DNA of 64,000 nucleotides from NCBI RefSeq assembly GCF_014646075.1, contig NZ_BMMT01000009.1:1-64000 (forward strand). Reading direction: 5' to 3'. The notes beneath the pieces were generated by a model that was not told the DNA's origin, made no database searches, and was given only the letters and a program-made list of their open reading frames with translations. Source of the stretch: Saccharopolyspora thermophila (GTDB lineage: Bacteria; Actinomycetota; Actinomycetes; Mycobacteriales; Pseudonocardiaceae). The translations under genes were made by a program, and so were the position numbers. Positions 16,317 to 25,488 of this stretch are shown here, piece after piece; the stretch's first letter is position 1; each line of letters begins with the position of its first letter.

Positions 16317-18515
16317 GTGGCTGATGTCGACGAGTTCGTCCGGGACGTGCTGGGGCCGGTCGACGTCGAGCAGTGGCGCAACGTCGCACCGACGGAACTC
16401 GGCAGCCTACGCCACGGCGAACCGGCGCACGCCGCGGCTCGCGCCCTGAAGTACGCCCGGCTGGCCGGTACGTCCTACGACGAGATCGGGTACCGCTCGC
16501 TGGCCGCGACGCCGACCGCGGGGCACGTCCCGCTGCAGACCTTCACCCAGGCCCGGTTCGACGCCGTCCGGGCGCGGCACCGCGCGCTCCCACCGCAGCT
16601 GGCGACGCTGCTGGAGCAGTCGGTGGCGCTGCGGCACCGGCCGCTGGCCATGCCCGACGGGCGGCTCAGCTACACCCGGGACGACCAGGCGCTGCACCTG
16701 GTCCGCCACGACGAACCCGAGGTGGTGTGGTCCTTCCCGCTCGCCGGCCTGCCCGACGTGCTGCTGGACGGTACGGGCGACCGCGACGCCCCGCAGCTGG
16801 TCACCCAGCAGTACCGGGTCGACCTGCCCGGCATGTACTGGCTTCCGCTGCCCGCGCTCATCCGGGCCGCCGCGTTCCCGCGGATGCAGCAGTGCCGCGG
16901 CGAACTGGTCCCGCACACCGAACCCGGTAACTTCTACTGCTTCCTGTCCCACCGCTGGCTCACCCCCACCATGCCGGACCCGGACGGCCGCCAGGCGCGG
17001 CTGGTGGCCTGGCAGCTGTTCGCCGCGGTCTGCGAGGCCGTGCACGTCGCGCACCGCCGGGGGCTGCACACCCCACGCAGGTACCACGCCGCGCTCGGCA
17101 GCGTCGTCGGGCTGGCCGGGTCGGAGCTGGCCGAATCGCTGATCGTCAACGTGCTGCGGCACCGCCTGGACGCCGACGGGGTCGCGGCGGTGCACGCGGA
17201 AGTCGAGGCGCTGCAGGAGATCACCGCCGACCGCGGCCTGCGGGCCGCTCGTGACGACGCGGACCTGGCGCGGCTGCGCGCAATGCTGACCGACCGCCCG
17301 TTGTTGCGATCGCTGCTGGACCGCGTGCACCTCTGGTACGACTACAGCTGCCTGCCGCAGGAACCGCGGACGCCTGCCGAGCAGGAGGAGTTCGAGCAGG
17401 GGCTGCGGCGGCTCGCTGTGCTGCAGGTGCTCGGGCGCACCGCCGTCCTGCTCGACGATGCCGACGACTACCTGACCCGAGCCTGGTGCACGCTGGAGGT
17501 GCTGACCGCGCATGCGTCGAGCGGCTTCGACGTGCTGGTCGGCTCGCACCGGACGGGCGCGGCATCCGGCAGCACCGAGGACCACCTGGTCAAGCTGGTG
17601 CAGGACCGCCCGCACGTGGTGTGGCGGGCGGTGCTGGACACCGAGGTCTTCGGTGTGCAGACCCCGGCCGAATGCCTGGCCCGGCTGGACCTCGCCGCCA
17701 CCCGCGCTGCCGACCTGCCGATCGTCTACTCCGGTTTGCTCGACCTGGGCGCCCCCACGGCGGTGCACATCGACGGCAGCGAAGTGGTCACCGGCACGTT
17801 CCCGCTGCCCGTGGTCGGGGGAGACACCATCGTGGTTCCGGTCTCCAGCAGTCGGCCCCCGGGCGGCGTGCCGCCGACGTCGACCAGCACGCTGGACTGG
17901 ACCGGGGCGCTGCGGTCGGCGGGGACGTCGCGCGGCAGCCGGCAGGCCATCGCGTCGTTCCTGCGGTCCGACGGGTCCGTTCGGCGCCATTCCTCAGAGA
18001 ACCAACGTGGTTTCCCGGGTTCTCGCACCGGAGTGGAGTCCTGCCACGCGGTGGTGATCGGTAGCTGCGAGGGAGAGGCCGTGCTGCTGACCGACTGGGT
18101 GCTGGACCACGTCGGCGAGCTGGAAACCGCGGTTGGGGCGCCGGTGACGTCGTTGTCGTGGCTGGCCTCGGACGTCGCGCCCGTCGGGCACTTCGCGCGC
18201 GGCGTGCTGGCCACCGCCGCCGTCGACGCCGCGCAGTGGGTGCTGATCAGCATCGCGACCCGGTTCGAGCGATGCCAGATGACCAACTTCCTGGTCAACG
18301 CGCTGCTGGCCGGCCAGGTTCCGTTCGCGACGGTGTCATTGGACCAGCTGGAGGACAACGTCGTGCATTACGCGCCACCCCACGAGCGGGACGGCTCCGG
18401 AGAGGTGGTGCGGGTCCCCGCCCAGCACGCGCGGATGGCCGCCTGGCGCGGCGGGCTGTTCCGCGACCACGTGGCCGGGGAGTTCCAGCGCGTCGTCGCG
18501 GGAGGCCACCGGTGA
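16317..18515 (+). CDS. TIR-like domain protein of unknown function
   Basis: 732 residues from GTG 16317 (GGAGGG upstream). The centre carries a diverged TIR-like domain of about 190 residues. FYCFLSHRW at 206-214 matches the first TIR strand; LWYDYSCLPQE at 339-349 is a second core strand; YLTRAWCTLE at 385-394 matches the WCxxE region that holds the catalytic glutamate of NAD-cleaving TIRs (here E394). The first 200 residues and the last 200 match nothing I know. No membrane segment is seen. It overlaps a TPR gene by 4 bp, so the two should act together. An NADase-type signalling or immune role is inference. Confidence 0.6.
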   Translation: MADVDEFVRDVLGPVDVEQWRNVAPTELGSLRHGEPAHAAARALKYARLAGTSYDEIGYRSLAATPTAGHVPLQTFTQARFDAVRARHRALPPQLATLLEQSVALRHRPLAMPDGRLSYTRDDQALHLVRHDEPEVVWSFPLAGLPDVLLDGTGDRDAPQLVTQQYRVDLPGMYWLPLPALIRAAAFPRMQQCRGELVPHTEPGNFYCFLSHRWLTPTMPDPDGRQARLVAWQLFAAVCEAVHVAHRRGLHTPRRYHAALGSVVGLAGSELAESLIVNVLRHRLDADGVAAVHAEVEALQEITADRGLRAARDDADLARLRAMLTDRPLLRSLLDRVHLWYDYSCLPQEPRTPAEQEEFEQGLRRLAVLQVLGRTAVLLDDADDYLTRAWCTLEVLTAHASSGFDVLVGSHRTGAASGSTEDHLVKLVQDRPHVVWRAVLDTEVFGVQTPAECLARLDLAATRAADLPIVYSGLLDLGAPTAVHIDGSEVVTGTFPLPVVGGDTIVVPVSSSRPPGGVPPTSTSTLDWTGALRSAGTSRGSRQAIASFLRSDGSVRRHSSENQRGFPGSRTGVESCHAVVIGSCEGEAVLLTDWVLDHVGELETAVGAPVTSLSWLASDVAPVGHFARGVLATAAVDAAQWVLISIATRFERCQMTNFLVNALLAGQVPFATVSLDQLEDNVVHYAPPHERDGSGEVVRVPAQHARMAAWRGGLFRDHVAGEFQRVVAGGHR

Positions 18516-19408
18516 GCGAAACCGCGTTGCGTGACCAGCTTTTCGCCACCTACCGGCGCGGCGACGAGCCGGCTTTCCTCCGGCTGTGCCAGCAGAACGC
18601 GGACGTGGTGGTGCGCTGCTTCGACGAGTGGGCGGTGGTTCCGGAGGAGATCCGCCACGACCAACAGGCGGTCGGCACCTGGGGCCGGACACTGGTGGCC
18701 ATCGCCCAGGTGCTAGCCGCGCTCGGGCATCCCGGACCGATGCGGCGGATCCTGCCCACCGGACCGGAAAACCCGCTGCACCGCTGGGCGGACGCCTATC
18801 GCCGGGCCCAGCAGCGCAGCGAACTCGGCGAGTTCGCCGCAAGCTCGGAGCGGTTGCGCGCCCTGCTGGCCGACATGGCCGGGGCCAGCGGGTCCGCTGT
18901 GGACGATCTGCGCGCGAAGATCCTCGGCCTGCTCGGCACCAACGACCTCAAGCAGGGCCGCCTGGCCGACGCGATCCGGTACACCGAGCAGGCGCTGCGG
19001 CAGTGCGAGGCCAACGGGGACGCCGAAGGAGTGCGGATCTACACCGAGAACCTCGACGCGGCGCTCGTGGCCAAGGCGGTCGAGGACCGCACTCCCGCCG
19101 CTGCGCAGCTGGTGCGCGCCCGCGAAGCCATCGCGTTCGCCCAGCACCTCAGCGACACCGGTCGCCACCAGGCCAGCAACGATGTGCTCGACCGGCTCCG
19201 TGGCGAGCTCGACGGCGACCACGCCGGGGCCCGCTACCTGGGCAAGGTCCACGGGCTGATCGGGCTGAACCACTTCCGGCTCGGCGACCTCGCGGCGGCG
19301 CGGCGGCACACCGAACGGGCCATCGCCGAATGCCGCCGCCGCGCCGATCCCGTCGGCGTGCGCATCTACACCGCCAACCTCGCGACCATCGACGCTCAGG
19401 ACCGGTAG
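18512..19408 (+). CDS. TPR-repeat protein coupled to the TIR-like protein
   Basis: 298 residues from GTG 18512, overlapping the upstream stop. From about residue 90 it is a series of helical pairs with TPR character. One unit, NDLKQGRLADAIRYTEQALRQ, recurs as LNHFRLGDLAAARRHTERAI. Each unit is followed by a matching segment (GVRIYTENLDA and GVRIYTANLAT). TPR arrays bind peptides or proteins, so it may sense a ligand or hold the TIR-like partner. No catalytic motif is visible. Confidence 0.75.
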   Translation: MSETALRDQLFATYRRGDEPAFLRLCQQNADVVVRCFDEWAVVPEEIRHDQQAVGTWGRTLVAIAQVLAALGHPGPMRRILPTGPENPLHRWADAYRRAQQRSELGEFAASSERLRALLADMAGASGSAVDDLRAKILGLLGTNDLKQGRLADAIRYTEQALRQCEANGDAEGVRIYTENLDAALVAKAVEDRTPAAAQLVRAREAIAFAQHLSDTGRHQASNDVLDRLRGELDGDHAGARYLGKVHGLIGLNHFRLGDLAAARRHTERAIAECRRRADPVGVRIYTANLATIDAQDR

Positions 19409-19518
19409 TGCACCCCGCGCCCCGCCCGGGTGGCATCGGCTGCCCGGCGACCCGGTGCGGTGATCCTGGTGGCCCGGCCAGTTCCGAGCCGGCATGTGCC
19501 CATCCCCTCCGGTCGAGC

Positions 19519-19974
19519 TCACCGCCTGCGGGCACGCAGGGGCAGCAGGAACCACAACAGCGCGAACAGCAGACCGCTCACTGCCCCCAGCACCACGCCC
19601 CACGTGGTCCCGGCGACGACCTGCGCGATCAGCAGCACCGTGCCGCTCATGGCCGCCGCCAGCAGGGCCAGGCCGCCGATCGCGCAGGCGTTCGCCACCC
19701 GGATGATCTCGGCGCGGCGGCGCTGCCGGAACAGCACCCGGTGCCAGGCCGCCGGGGCGATCAGCAGCGCCGCCGACGTGGTGGCCAGCAGGACCGTGAC
19801 CAGGTGCAGCACGTGCACGGAGGCCCCGGCCTGCGTGAACCGTTCGGTGAAGGCCACCGACAGCAGGAAAGCGAAGAGGATCTGCACCCCGGCCTGCGCG
19901 ACCCGCAGTTCCTGCAGGAGCTCGTTGAGGTTGCGGGTCAGGCGGGTGTCGTGCGGTTCCTCCGGCTCGTCCAT
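19519..19974 (-). CDS. DUF6328-type small membrane protein
   Basis: 151 residues with a charged, helical N-terminus (TRLTRNLNELLQELRVAQAGVQ) and four hydrophobic segments, ending in an Arg-rich cytoplasmic tail. The N-terminal pattern fits the DUF6328 group of actinobacterial membrane proteins, whose role is unknown. ATG 19974 follows AGGAGGTGCG, a strong ribosome site. Confidence 0.8.
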   Translation of the reverse strand: MDEPEEPHDTRLTRNLNELLQELRVAQAGVQILFAFLLSVAFTERFTQAGASVHVLHLVTVLLATTSAALLIAPAAWHRVLFRQRRRAEIIRVANACAIGGLALLAAAMSGTVLLIAQVVAGTTWGVVLGAVSGLLFALLWFLLPLRARRR

Positions 19975-20036
19975 CGCACCTCCTGGGCGTCATCGTGCCG
20001 GTGCCGCGCTCAGGTGCGCCCGCCGACGTCGGCGGG

Positions 20037-21278
20037 TCATGTCAGCCGCGGGGGTACACCCGCGTTGCGGCTCAGGACCAGCAGGGCGATGTCATCCGAC
20101 GACGGTTCGGCACCGAGCAGCTTGTTCATCACGGTGCTGCAGACCTGGTCGGCGGGGGCGGGCACGACCGTGTCGCACAACTGCTCCAGGCCGACGTCGA
20201 TCGGCCGGTCCCGGCGTTCCACCAGGCCGTCGGTGTAGAAGCAGACCACGCCGTCGGTGGGTATCTGCACGACACTGGTCCGGCGGCTGCGGCGGGTCAC
20301 GCCCAGGCCCACCGGCGGATCAACCGGCACCGGCGCCAACGCGCCGCGGATGCCCGGAGCCACCACAACCGGCGCGAGGTGCCCGGCCAGCGACAGGTGC
20401 AGCCGCGACGACCCCGGGTCGTAGATCGAGTACGCCACCGTGGCCATCGCGTTCGGCTCGAAGTGGGTCACCTTGCGGTCGAGCTTGTGCAGGACCTGGC
20501 CGGGCTGGTCGGTTTCCAGCACGTAGGCGCGAAGCGCGCTGCGCAGCCGCCCCATCACCACGGCGGCGGCCAGGCCGTGCCCGACCACGTCGCCGATCAC
20601 GATGCCGATCTGGCCGGACGGCAACCGGAACACGTCATACCAGTCGCCGCCGATGCCGCGGTCGGCGCCGGAGACGTAGCGGGCGTCGAGCGTGACACCG
20701 GGAATGTCGGGCAGCCGGGTCGGCAGCAGGCTGCGCTGCAGCGCGTTGGTGGCGGCACGCTCGGTGCGGGAGGTGCTGGCCTGGGTGGCCAGCGCGATGC
20801 GGTCCGCGACCAGCTGCAGCAGGTGCGTGTCGGCCTCGCTGAACTGCCGCGTGACGAACGCGCCGATGTTCAGCACGCCGACCACCTCGCCACCGGCCAG
20901 CATCGGGGCGCCGATCAGCGACCGAATGCCCCGCTCCCACAGCATCGGCCGGACCAGCGTCGGGTCGTCCGCGCTGTCCAGCAACCCCGGCCGGTGTTCG
21001 CCGGTGACGGCGGCGGCGAAACCCGGGCCCACCGGGATGCGCAGCGCCTGGCGCACCTCGTCCTCGATGCCGACTGCCGCGGTGGCCACCAGCACCTCGC
21101 TGTGCGCGTCGTAGAGCAGCACCTCGGCGAGGTCGACCGCGAGCAGGCCCCGCACCCGGTGGAGCAGTTCGCGCAACAGGTCGTTGAGCTCCAGGTGCGC
21201 CAACGCCGTGTCAGTGACCAGCTCGATCCGCCGCAACCGCGCCGCCGGGTCGTCGGACTGACTGGCCGAGGACCGCAT
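20037..21278 (-). CDS. GAF-domain PP2C (SpoIIE-type) phosphatase
   Basis: About 413 residues: an N-terminal GAF sensor (about 20-170), a connecting helix, and a SpoIIE-type PP2C domain. The phosphatase shows the metal-binding motifs GGDWYDVF, GDVVGHGLAAA, FYTDGLVE and SSDDIALLVL. Such enzymes dephosphorylate STAS-domain antagonists to free an anti-sigma kinase. The STAS and kinase genes lie just beyond on the other strand, giving a complete partner switch. Starts at 21278 and 21290 are both possible; neither has a strong ribosome site. Confidence 0.9.
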   Translation of the reverse strand: MRSSASQSDDPAARLRRIELVTDTALAHLELNDLLRELLHRVRGLLAVDLAEVLLYDAHSEVLVATAAVGIEDEVRQALRIPVGPGFAAAVTGEHRPGLLDSADDPTLVRPMLWERGIRSLIGAPMLAGGEVVGVLNIGAFVTRQFSEADTHLLQLVADRIALATQASTSRTERAATNALQRSLLPTRLPDIPGVTLDARYVSGADRGIGGDWYDVFRLPSGQIGIVIGDVVGHGLAAAVVMGRLRSALRAYVLETDQPGQVLHKLDRKVTHFEPNAMATVAYSIYDPGSSRLHLSLAGHLAPVVVAPGIRGALAPVPVDPPVGLGVTRRSRRTSVVQIPTDGVVCFYTDGLVERRDRPIDVGLEQLCDTVVPAPADQVCSTVMNKLLGAEPSSDDIALLVLSRNAGVPPRLT

Positions 21279-21571
21279 GAGCCACAGCATAGCCCGGTCG
21301 CACGCCTCCCGGCCCGACGTCAGCGCCCTCTGCCCAGCGTGCCGCCGCCCGGCCCGCTTGCACAGCACGCATCCCGCGGGGCCCGGGCCGTGCCCACCCT
21401 GTGCCGGCCCACCGGCGACGACTGCGCCCAACGCCGCGGTGGGGACCTGCACAAGTCAGGGACCGAGCCGGGCGGTCTCCGAGGTTGCGCAGGGTGACCA
21501 CGTACGAGCCCGGGGAAGCTCCCCGAGCAGCGGTTTTGCCAACGCCAGGCCCGGCGACCACCATGGTGGGC

Positions 21572-21940
21572 ATGGCAACGTCGACCGGATCCAGCGACCC
21601 GGCGGCTCCGCTGAGCGTCACGACCGAGCGGTCCGACCGGGTTATGCTCGTCGAGATCGCCGGTGAGCTCGAGCTGCTCAACGCGCCGCGCGTGGAGGAA
21701 GTGCTCAAGGCGGCACTGGAGGAATCCCCGGGGGTGGTGGTCGTCGACATCACCGGGGTGACGTTCCTGTCCTCGGCGGGGCTGGCGGTGCTGGTGCGCG
21801 CGCGTCACCGAGCCGGGCCCGACACCGGGTTCCGGGTGGTGGCCAGCGGTTCGGCCACGCTGCGCCCGATCCAGCTCACCGGTCTGGACCAGGAGCTGGA
21901 GGTTTACCCCTCGCGTGAGAAGGCAATGGCGGGGACCTGA
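21572..21940 (+). CDS. STAS-domain anti-sigma factor antagonist
   Basis: 122 residues. A single STAS domain with the strand VVVVDITGVTFLSSAGLAVLV contains the serine pair that RsbW-type kinases phosphorylate. The protein should bind the kinase encoded next when unphosphorylated. ATG 21572 or 21563 are possible starts. It is divergent from the phosphatase gene and probably co-transcribed with the following gene. Confidence 0.9.
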   Translation: MATSTGSSDPAAPLSVTTERSDRVMLVEIAGELELLNAPRVEEVLKAALEESPGVVVVDITGVTFLSSAGLAVLVRARHRAGPDTGFRVVASGSATLRPIQLTGLDQELEVYPSREKAMAGT

Positions 21941-21997
21941 GGATTCCGCACGGCTCCGGACCGGGGATTCCGGGGCAAGCACGAACGGGACTCGCAC

Positions 21998-22441
21998 ATG
22001 GCAGTCGACGAGTCGAACGCGGGGCCTACCGCGGGCGACGGGCGCGGGGTGGATGCCCAGGTACACCACCGGAGGGCCCCCGTCAGACCGGGCGACCTGA
22101 CCGCGCTTCGAGACGAGCTGGCCGACTGGGGCCGCCGCGCCGGCCTGACCGACGAGGTGGTGGCGGCGTTGGCCCTGGCCTGCTACGAGGCGATGGCCAA
22201 CGTGGTGGAGCACGCCTACGTCGACGCCGGTGCGATAGAGGTGCGCGCGGAGCGGCGGAATGATCGGGTGCGGGTGACGGTCGCCGACCACGGACGGTGG
22301 CTGCCGCCGGACAGACGGGACGCCGCGGTGTCGCGCGGCCGGGGTATCCCGCTGATCCACCAGCTCGCCGACGAGGCGGTGATCATCCCCGGGGAGACCG
22401 GCACCGTGGTGGAGATGACCTGGCAGGCGCCGCGCAACTGA
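21998..22441 (+). CDS. RsbW-type anti-sigma factor kinase
   Basis: 147 residues with a GHKL/HATPase_c fold. The N box is EAMANVVEHAY, the G1 box VADHGRW and the second glycine box RGRGIPLIHQLAD. It should bind ATP, phosphorylate the STAS partner and sequester a sigma factor. The N-terminal 30 residues are disordered. The cognate sigma factor is not in the window. Confidence 0.9.
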   Translation: MAVDESNAGPTAGDGRGVDAQVHHRRAPVRPGDLTALRDELADWGRRAGLTDEVVAALALACYEAMANVVEHAYVDAGAIEVRAERRNDRVRVTVADHGRWLPPDRRDAAVSRGRGIPLIHQLADEAVIIPGETGTVVEMTWQAPRN

Positions 22442-22563
22442 AGGTGCGCGGACCGGGTTCGCGTGGCGGCACCTGGGGCGTCGTCTGGTGGGATCGCCGA
22501 CGTCAGCGCAGCGCCTGCTGCACCGACGTCCACATCGGACAACACCGACATCGGGGGGTGCGC

Positions 22564-23751
22564 GTGAAAGCGTTGACCTGGCACGGGCCGCGGGACGTGC
22601 GGGTGACCGAGGTCCCGGACCCGCAGCTGCGTGACGACACCGACGCCATCATTTCCGTGACCACCACCGGGATCTGCGGTTCGGACCTGCACCTGTACGA
22701 ACTGCTCGCGCCGTTCCTGGCCCCCGGCGACGTGCTCGGGCACGAGACCATGGGCATCGTCGAGGAGACCGGCCCGGCGGTCACCAATCTGCGGCCGGGG
22801 GACCGCGTGGTGGTGCCGTTCAACATCGCCTGTGGCCACTGCTGGATGTGCGGCCGCGGCCTGTACGCGCAGTGCGAGACCACGCAGGTCCGCGAGCACG
22901 GCTGCGGTGCGGCGCTGTTCGGCTACACCGAGCTCTACGGCAGTGTGCCCGGCGGGCAGGCGGAGTTCCTGCGGGTGCCGCAGGCGCAGTTCGGGCCGAT
23001 CAAGGTGCCCGACGGGCCGCCGGACGAGCAGTTCGTCTACCTCTCCGACGTGCTGCCCACGGCCTGGCAGGCCGTGGAGTACGCGGCCGTGCCCGAGGGC
23101 GGTACGGTCGCGGTGTTCGGGCTGGGGCCGATCGGGCAGATGTGCGCCCGGATCGCCGCGCACCGCGGTGCCCGCGCGATCGGGGTGGACCTGGAGCCCG
23201 ACCGGTTGGAGATGGCGCTGCGGCACGGCATCGACGTGGTCGACGCGCAGGCGCGCGAGGAGGTGCCGGAGGTGATCCGTGACCTCACCGGGGGCCGCGG
23301 CGCGGACTCGGTGATCGACGCGGTCGGCATGGAGGCGCACGGCGCGCCGGGCACCGCGCTGCTGCAGAAGCTGGTCGGCGCACTGCCCGACGCGATCGCC
23401 GAGCCGTTGATGTCCAGGGCCGGGGTCGACCGGCTCACCGTGCTGTACCAGTGCGTCGACGCGGTGCGGCGCGGGGGCACGATCTCGGTCAGCGGCGTCT
23501 ACGCGGGGTCGCTGGATCCGCTGCCCATGCTGCGGATGTTCGACAAGGGCGTGCGGATCAGCATGGGGCAGGCGCACGTCAAGCGGTGGATCGGCGACCT
23601 CATGCCGCTGGTGACCGGCGATGGCGACCCGCTCGGCGTGCACGACCTGGCCACCCACCGGCTGCCGCTGGACGAGGCGCCGCACGGCTACGACATCTTC
23701 CAGCGCAAGGCCGACGGGGCGATCAAGGTGCTGCTGAACCCGGGGCGTTAG
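22564..23751 (+). CDS. Zinc-dependent alcohol dehydrogenase
   Basis: 395 residues, medium-chain dehydrogenase family. The catalytic zinc site is TTGICGSDLHLYE with GHETMG; a structural-zinc-like lobe is CGHCWMCGRGLYAQCE, and the Rossmann motif VAVFGLGPIGQM follows. The length and the insert after the cofactor domain resemble glutathione-independent formaldehyde dehydrogenase-like members. The substrate is unknown. GTG 22564 follows GGGGGG; another GTG is 6 bases earlier. Confidence 0.9.
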   Translation: MKALTWHGPRDVRVTEVPDPQLRDDTDAIISVTTTGICGSDLHLYELLAPFLAPGDVLGHETMGIVEETGPAVTNLRPGDRVVVPFNIACGHCWMCGRGLYAQCETTQVREHGCGAALFGYTELYGSVPGGQAEFLRVPQAQFGPIKVPDGPPDEQFVYLSDVLPTAWQAVEYAAVPEGGTVAVFGLGPIGQMCARIAAHRGARAIGVDLEPDRLEMALRHGIDVVDAQAREEVPEVIRDLTGGRGADSVIDAVGMEAHGAPGTALLQKLVGALPDAIAEPLMSRAGVDRLTVLYQCVDAVRRGGTISVSGVYAGSLDPLPMLRMFDKGVRISMGQAHVKRWIGDLMPLVTGDGDPLGVHDLATHRLPLDEAPHGYDIFQRKADGAIKVLLNPGR

Positions 23752-23785
23752 GCGGCGTTCGGGTCATCCCACGGGATCGCCGCGG

Positions 23786-25069
23786 TCAGCGTTCGTCGAG
23801 GTCAAACGGCAGCAGTTCCGTGCAGCGGCGGTACTTCTCGGTCAGCTCCTCCTCGCTGCGGGCGCCCAGGTAGCAGGCGGCGAGCTCGTAGCTGTAGGTG
23901 TCCTGGGCGGGCAGCTTGGACAGGCGGCTGCCCTGCGTCGCCGCGATGTCGACGATCACGTCGGGCATCTGCTCACGCAGTCGCCGGATCTCCTGCTCAC
24001 CGGGGCTGCGGCGGACCACCGCGTCCGTGACGAAGGTGCGGATGTACCACTTGGCGGCCACGGTGAACTCGCCCTGCCCGCGGGGCATCTCCGGTCGCTC
24101 GCCGAGCGCCAGCTGCACCATGCACTGGTGGTTGGGCACGCCGTCGACGAGAGCGAACAGCGGCGCGTGGGACTGGGACAGGCGCGGGTTGATCTCCAGG
24201 ATGGAGAGCCTGTCGTGGTCGGCGTCCCAGAAGAACTCGATGTTGAAGGTGCCCGGATCCAGGCCGATCTGACGCATCACCCGCGTCGAGATGTCGACGA
24301 TGCGGTCCTGGACCTCGACCGGTAGCGTCGACGGGTACTGGTAGCGCAGGAAGCTCGGGGTGTCGGGGTAGCACAGCGAGTCGACGATGCCGTAGACGTG
24401 CGCCTCACCCGCGAACCCGTAGCCCTCGGCGGTGACCTGGTGGCCACCGACCTCCTCCTCGACCAGGCACGCCCGGCCACCGGCCTCGGCGATCTCCGGC
24501 GGCAGCTCCAGCATGCCCAGCAGAAAGTCGAAGTCGTCGCCGACGCGGCCGATACCCTCCCGCATCTCGGCCAGCGCGCGGTCCAGCTCGGCCTGGTCGG
24601 CGACCTTGAACGCCAGTACCGAGGAGTAGGACTTGACCGGCTTGACCCACAGCGGGAAGTCCAGGCCCGACGGCGGGTGCGGGTCGGCGTCCAGGTCGAT
24701 CAGGCCGAACGCCGGGTGGGCGTCGGTGACCGTGCGCTGCTCGAGACGGCTCCAGTACTTGTGCTCGCACCTGACCACCGATTCCAGGCTCGGTCCGGGC
24801 AGCCCGAAGCGGGTGCACAGGATCGGCACCATCGAGGTGACCGGGAAGTCCCAGTAACCGGTGAGCGCGTCCACGTGGCCGGGGAACGACTCCAGGCGCT
24901 GGGCGGCCTCCTCGAGCAGGTCGGGCAGCGGCACCTCCACCTCCATGATCCGTTTCTTGGTCAGCAGCGGGTGGAAGCGGTAGGAGCGCGAGTGCGGCAG
25001 GTCCTGCAGGAGCTCACGGTTGCGCTCGTCGAGCCCCAGGATGAAGACGTTGCGCACTCGCTCGGTCAC
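23786..25069 (-). CDS. ATP-grasp ligase paired with a Pup-like protein
   Basis: 427 residues with an ATP-grasp fold of the carbamoyl-phosphate-synthase type. FPLWVKPVKSYSS (138-150) has the nucleotide-binding lysine; CLVEEEVGG (201-209) is the hinge; FNIEFF (275-280) and ILEINPRLSQSHAPL (290-304) supply metal ligands E278, E292 and N294. Such enzymes form acyl phosphates and couple carboxylates to amines or thiols. GTG 25069 lies 14 bp after the pup-like stop, so the genes form one transcript. Inference: it may act on the C-terminal glutamate of that protein, or use it as a carrier. The substrate is otherwise unknown. Confidence 0.85.
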   Translation of the reverse strand: MTERVRNVFILGLDERNRELLQDLPHSRSYRFHPLLTKKRIMEVEVPLPDLLEEAAQRLESFPGHVDALTGYWDFPVTSMVPILCTRFGLPGPSLESVVRCEHKYWSRLEQRTVTDAHPAFGLIDLDADPHPPSGLDFPLWVKPVKSYSSVLAFKVADQAELDRALAEMREGIGRVGDDFDFLLGMLELPPEIAEAGGRACLVEEEVGGHQVTAEGYGFAGEAHVYGIVDSLCYPDTPSFLRYQYPSTLPVEVQDRIVDISTRVMRQIGLDPGTFNIEFFWDADHDRLSILEINPRLSQSHAPLFALVDGVPNHQCMVQLALGERPEMPRGQGEFTVAAKWYIRTFVTDAVVRRSPGEQEIRRLREQMPDVIVDIAATQGSRLSKLPAQDTYSYELAACYLGARSEEELTEKYRRCTELLPFDLDER

Positions 25070-25083
25070 GGCCGCCGTCCCGT

Positions 25084-25275
25084 CTACTCGCCGCCCTTCT
25101 GGATGTAGGAGCGGACGAAGTCCTCGGCGTTCTCCTCCAGAATGTCGTCGATCTCGTCCAGGGTGGCCTCGGTGTCGTCGGTGAGCTTGTCCCGCCGCTG
25201 CTGTCCGGTCGGGGTCGGCTCGGTCGCGTCATCGTCGTCGTCTCGCGGGCGCGGGCGGTTCTTCTCCTGGCGCAT
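25084..25275 (-). CDS. Pup-like protein (prokaryotic ubiquitin-like), GGE C-terminus
   Basis: 63 residues from ATG 25275 behind AGAGGTGG. The acidic DDDDD run (12-16), QQRRDKL (25-31), the helix EIDDILEENAEDFVRSYIQ (41-59) and the end QKGGE match Pup, the tag joined to lysines for proteasomal degradation. The native end is Glu, so deamidation by Dop would not be needed. Lysines at 5, 30 and 60 remain. The N-terminal third (NRPRPRD) differs from the Gly-rich start of known Pups. No prcBA, dop, mpa or pafA gene is near; the partner is an ATP-grasp gene. I infer a second, specialised Pup, but it could be the only copy in the genome. Confidence 0.88.
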   Translation of the reverse strand: MRQEKNRPRPRDDDDDATEPTPTGQQRRDKLTDDTEATLDEIDDILEENAEDFVRSYIQKGGE

Positions 25276-25488
25276 GGGCCACCTCTCTGTCGGATCCGGT
25301 TCGTCACCGGTTCGTCCATGGCACCCTGTCGCGTACCCAGCCGGCGATCGGGAAAACCGCGCGGCGGCCCGGATTTCCCCGCCGTTTCGGGACCAGTCGC
25401 GGGCCGCGCCGGCGCAACCCCGCTGTGAGGCGGGCACGCGGGCTTCGCTCGGGTGACGGGGTGGGGGCTTGCCCGGCTTCGCGGGGGG

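Noticed and set aside
25084-25275. Part of a proteasome/pupylation locus
   Set aside because: No prcA, prcB, mpa, dop or pafA within the window on either side.
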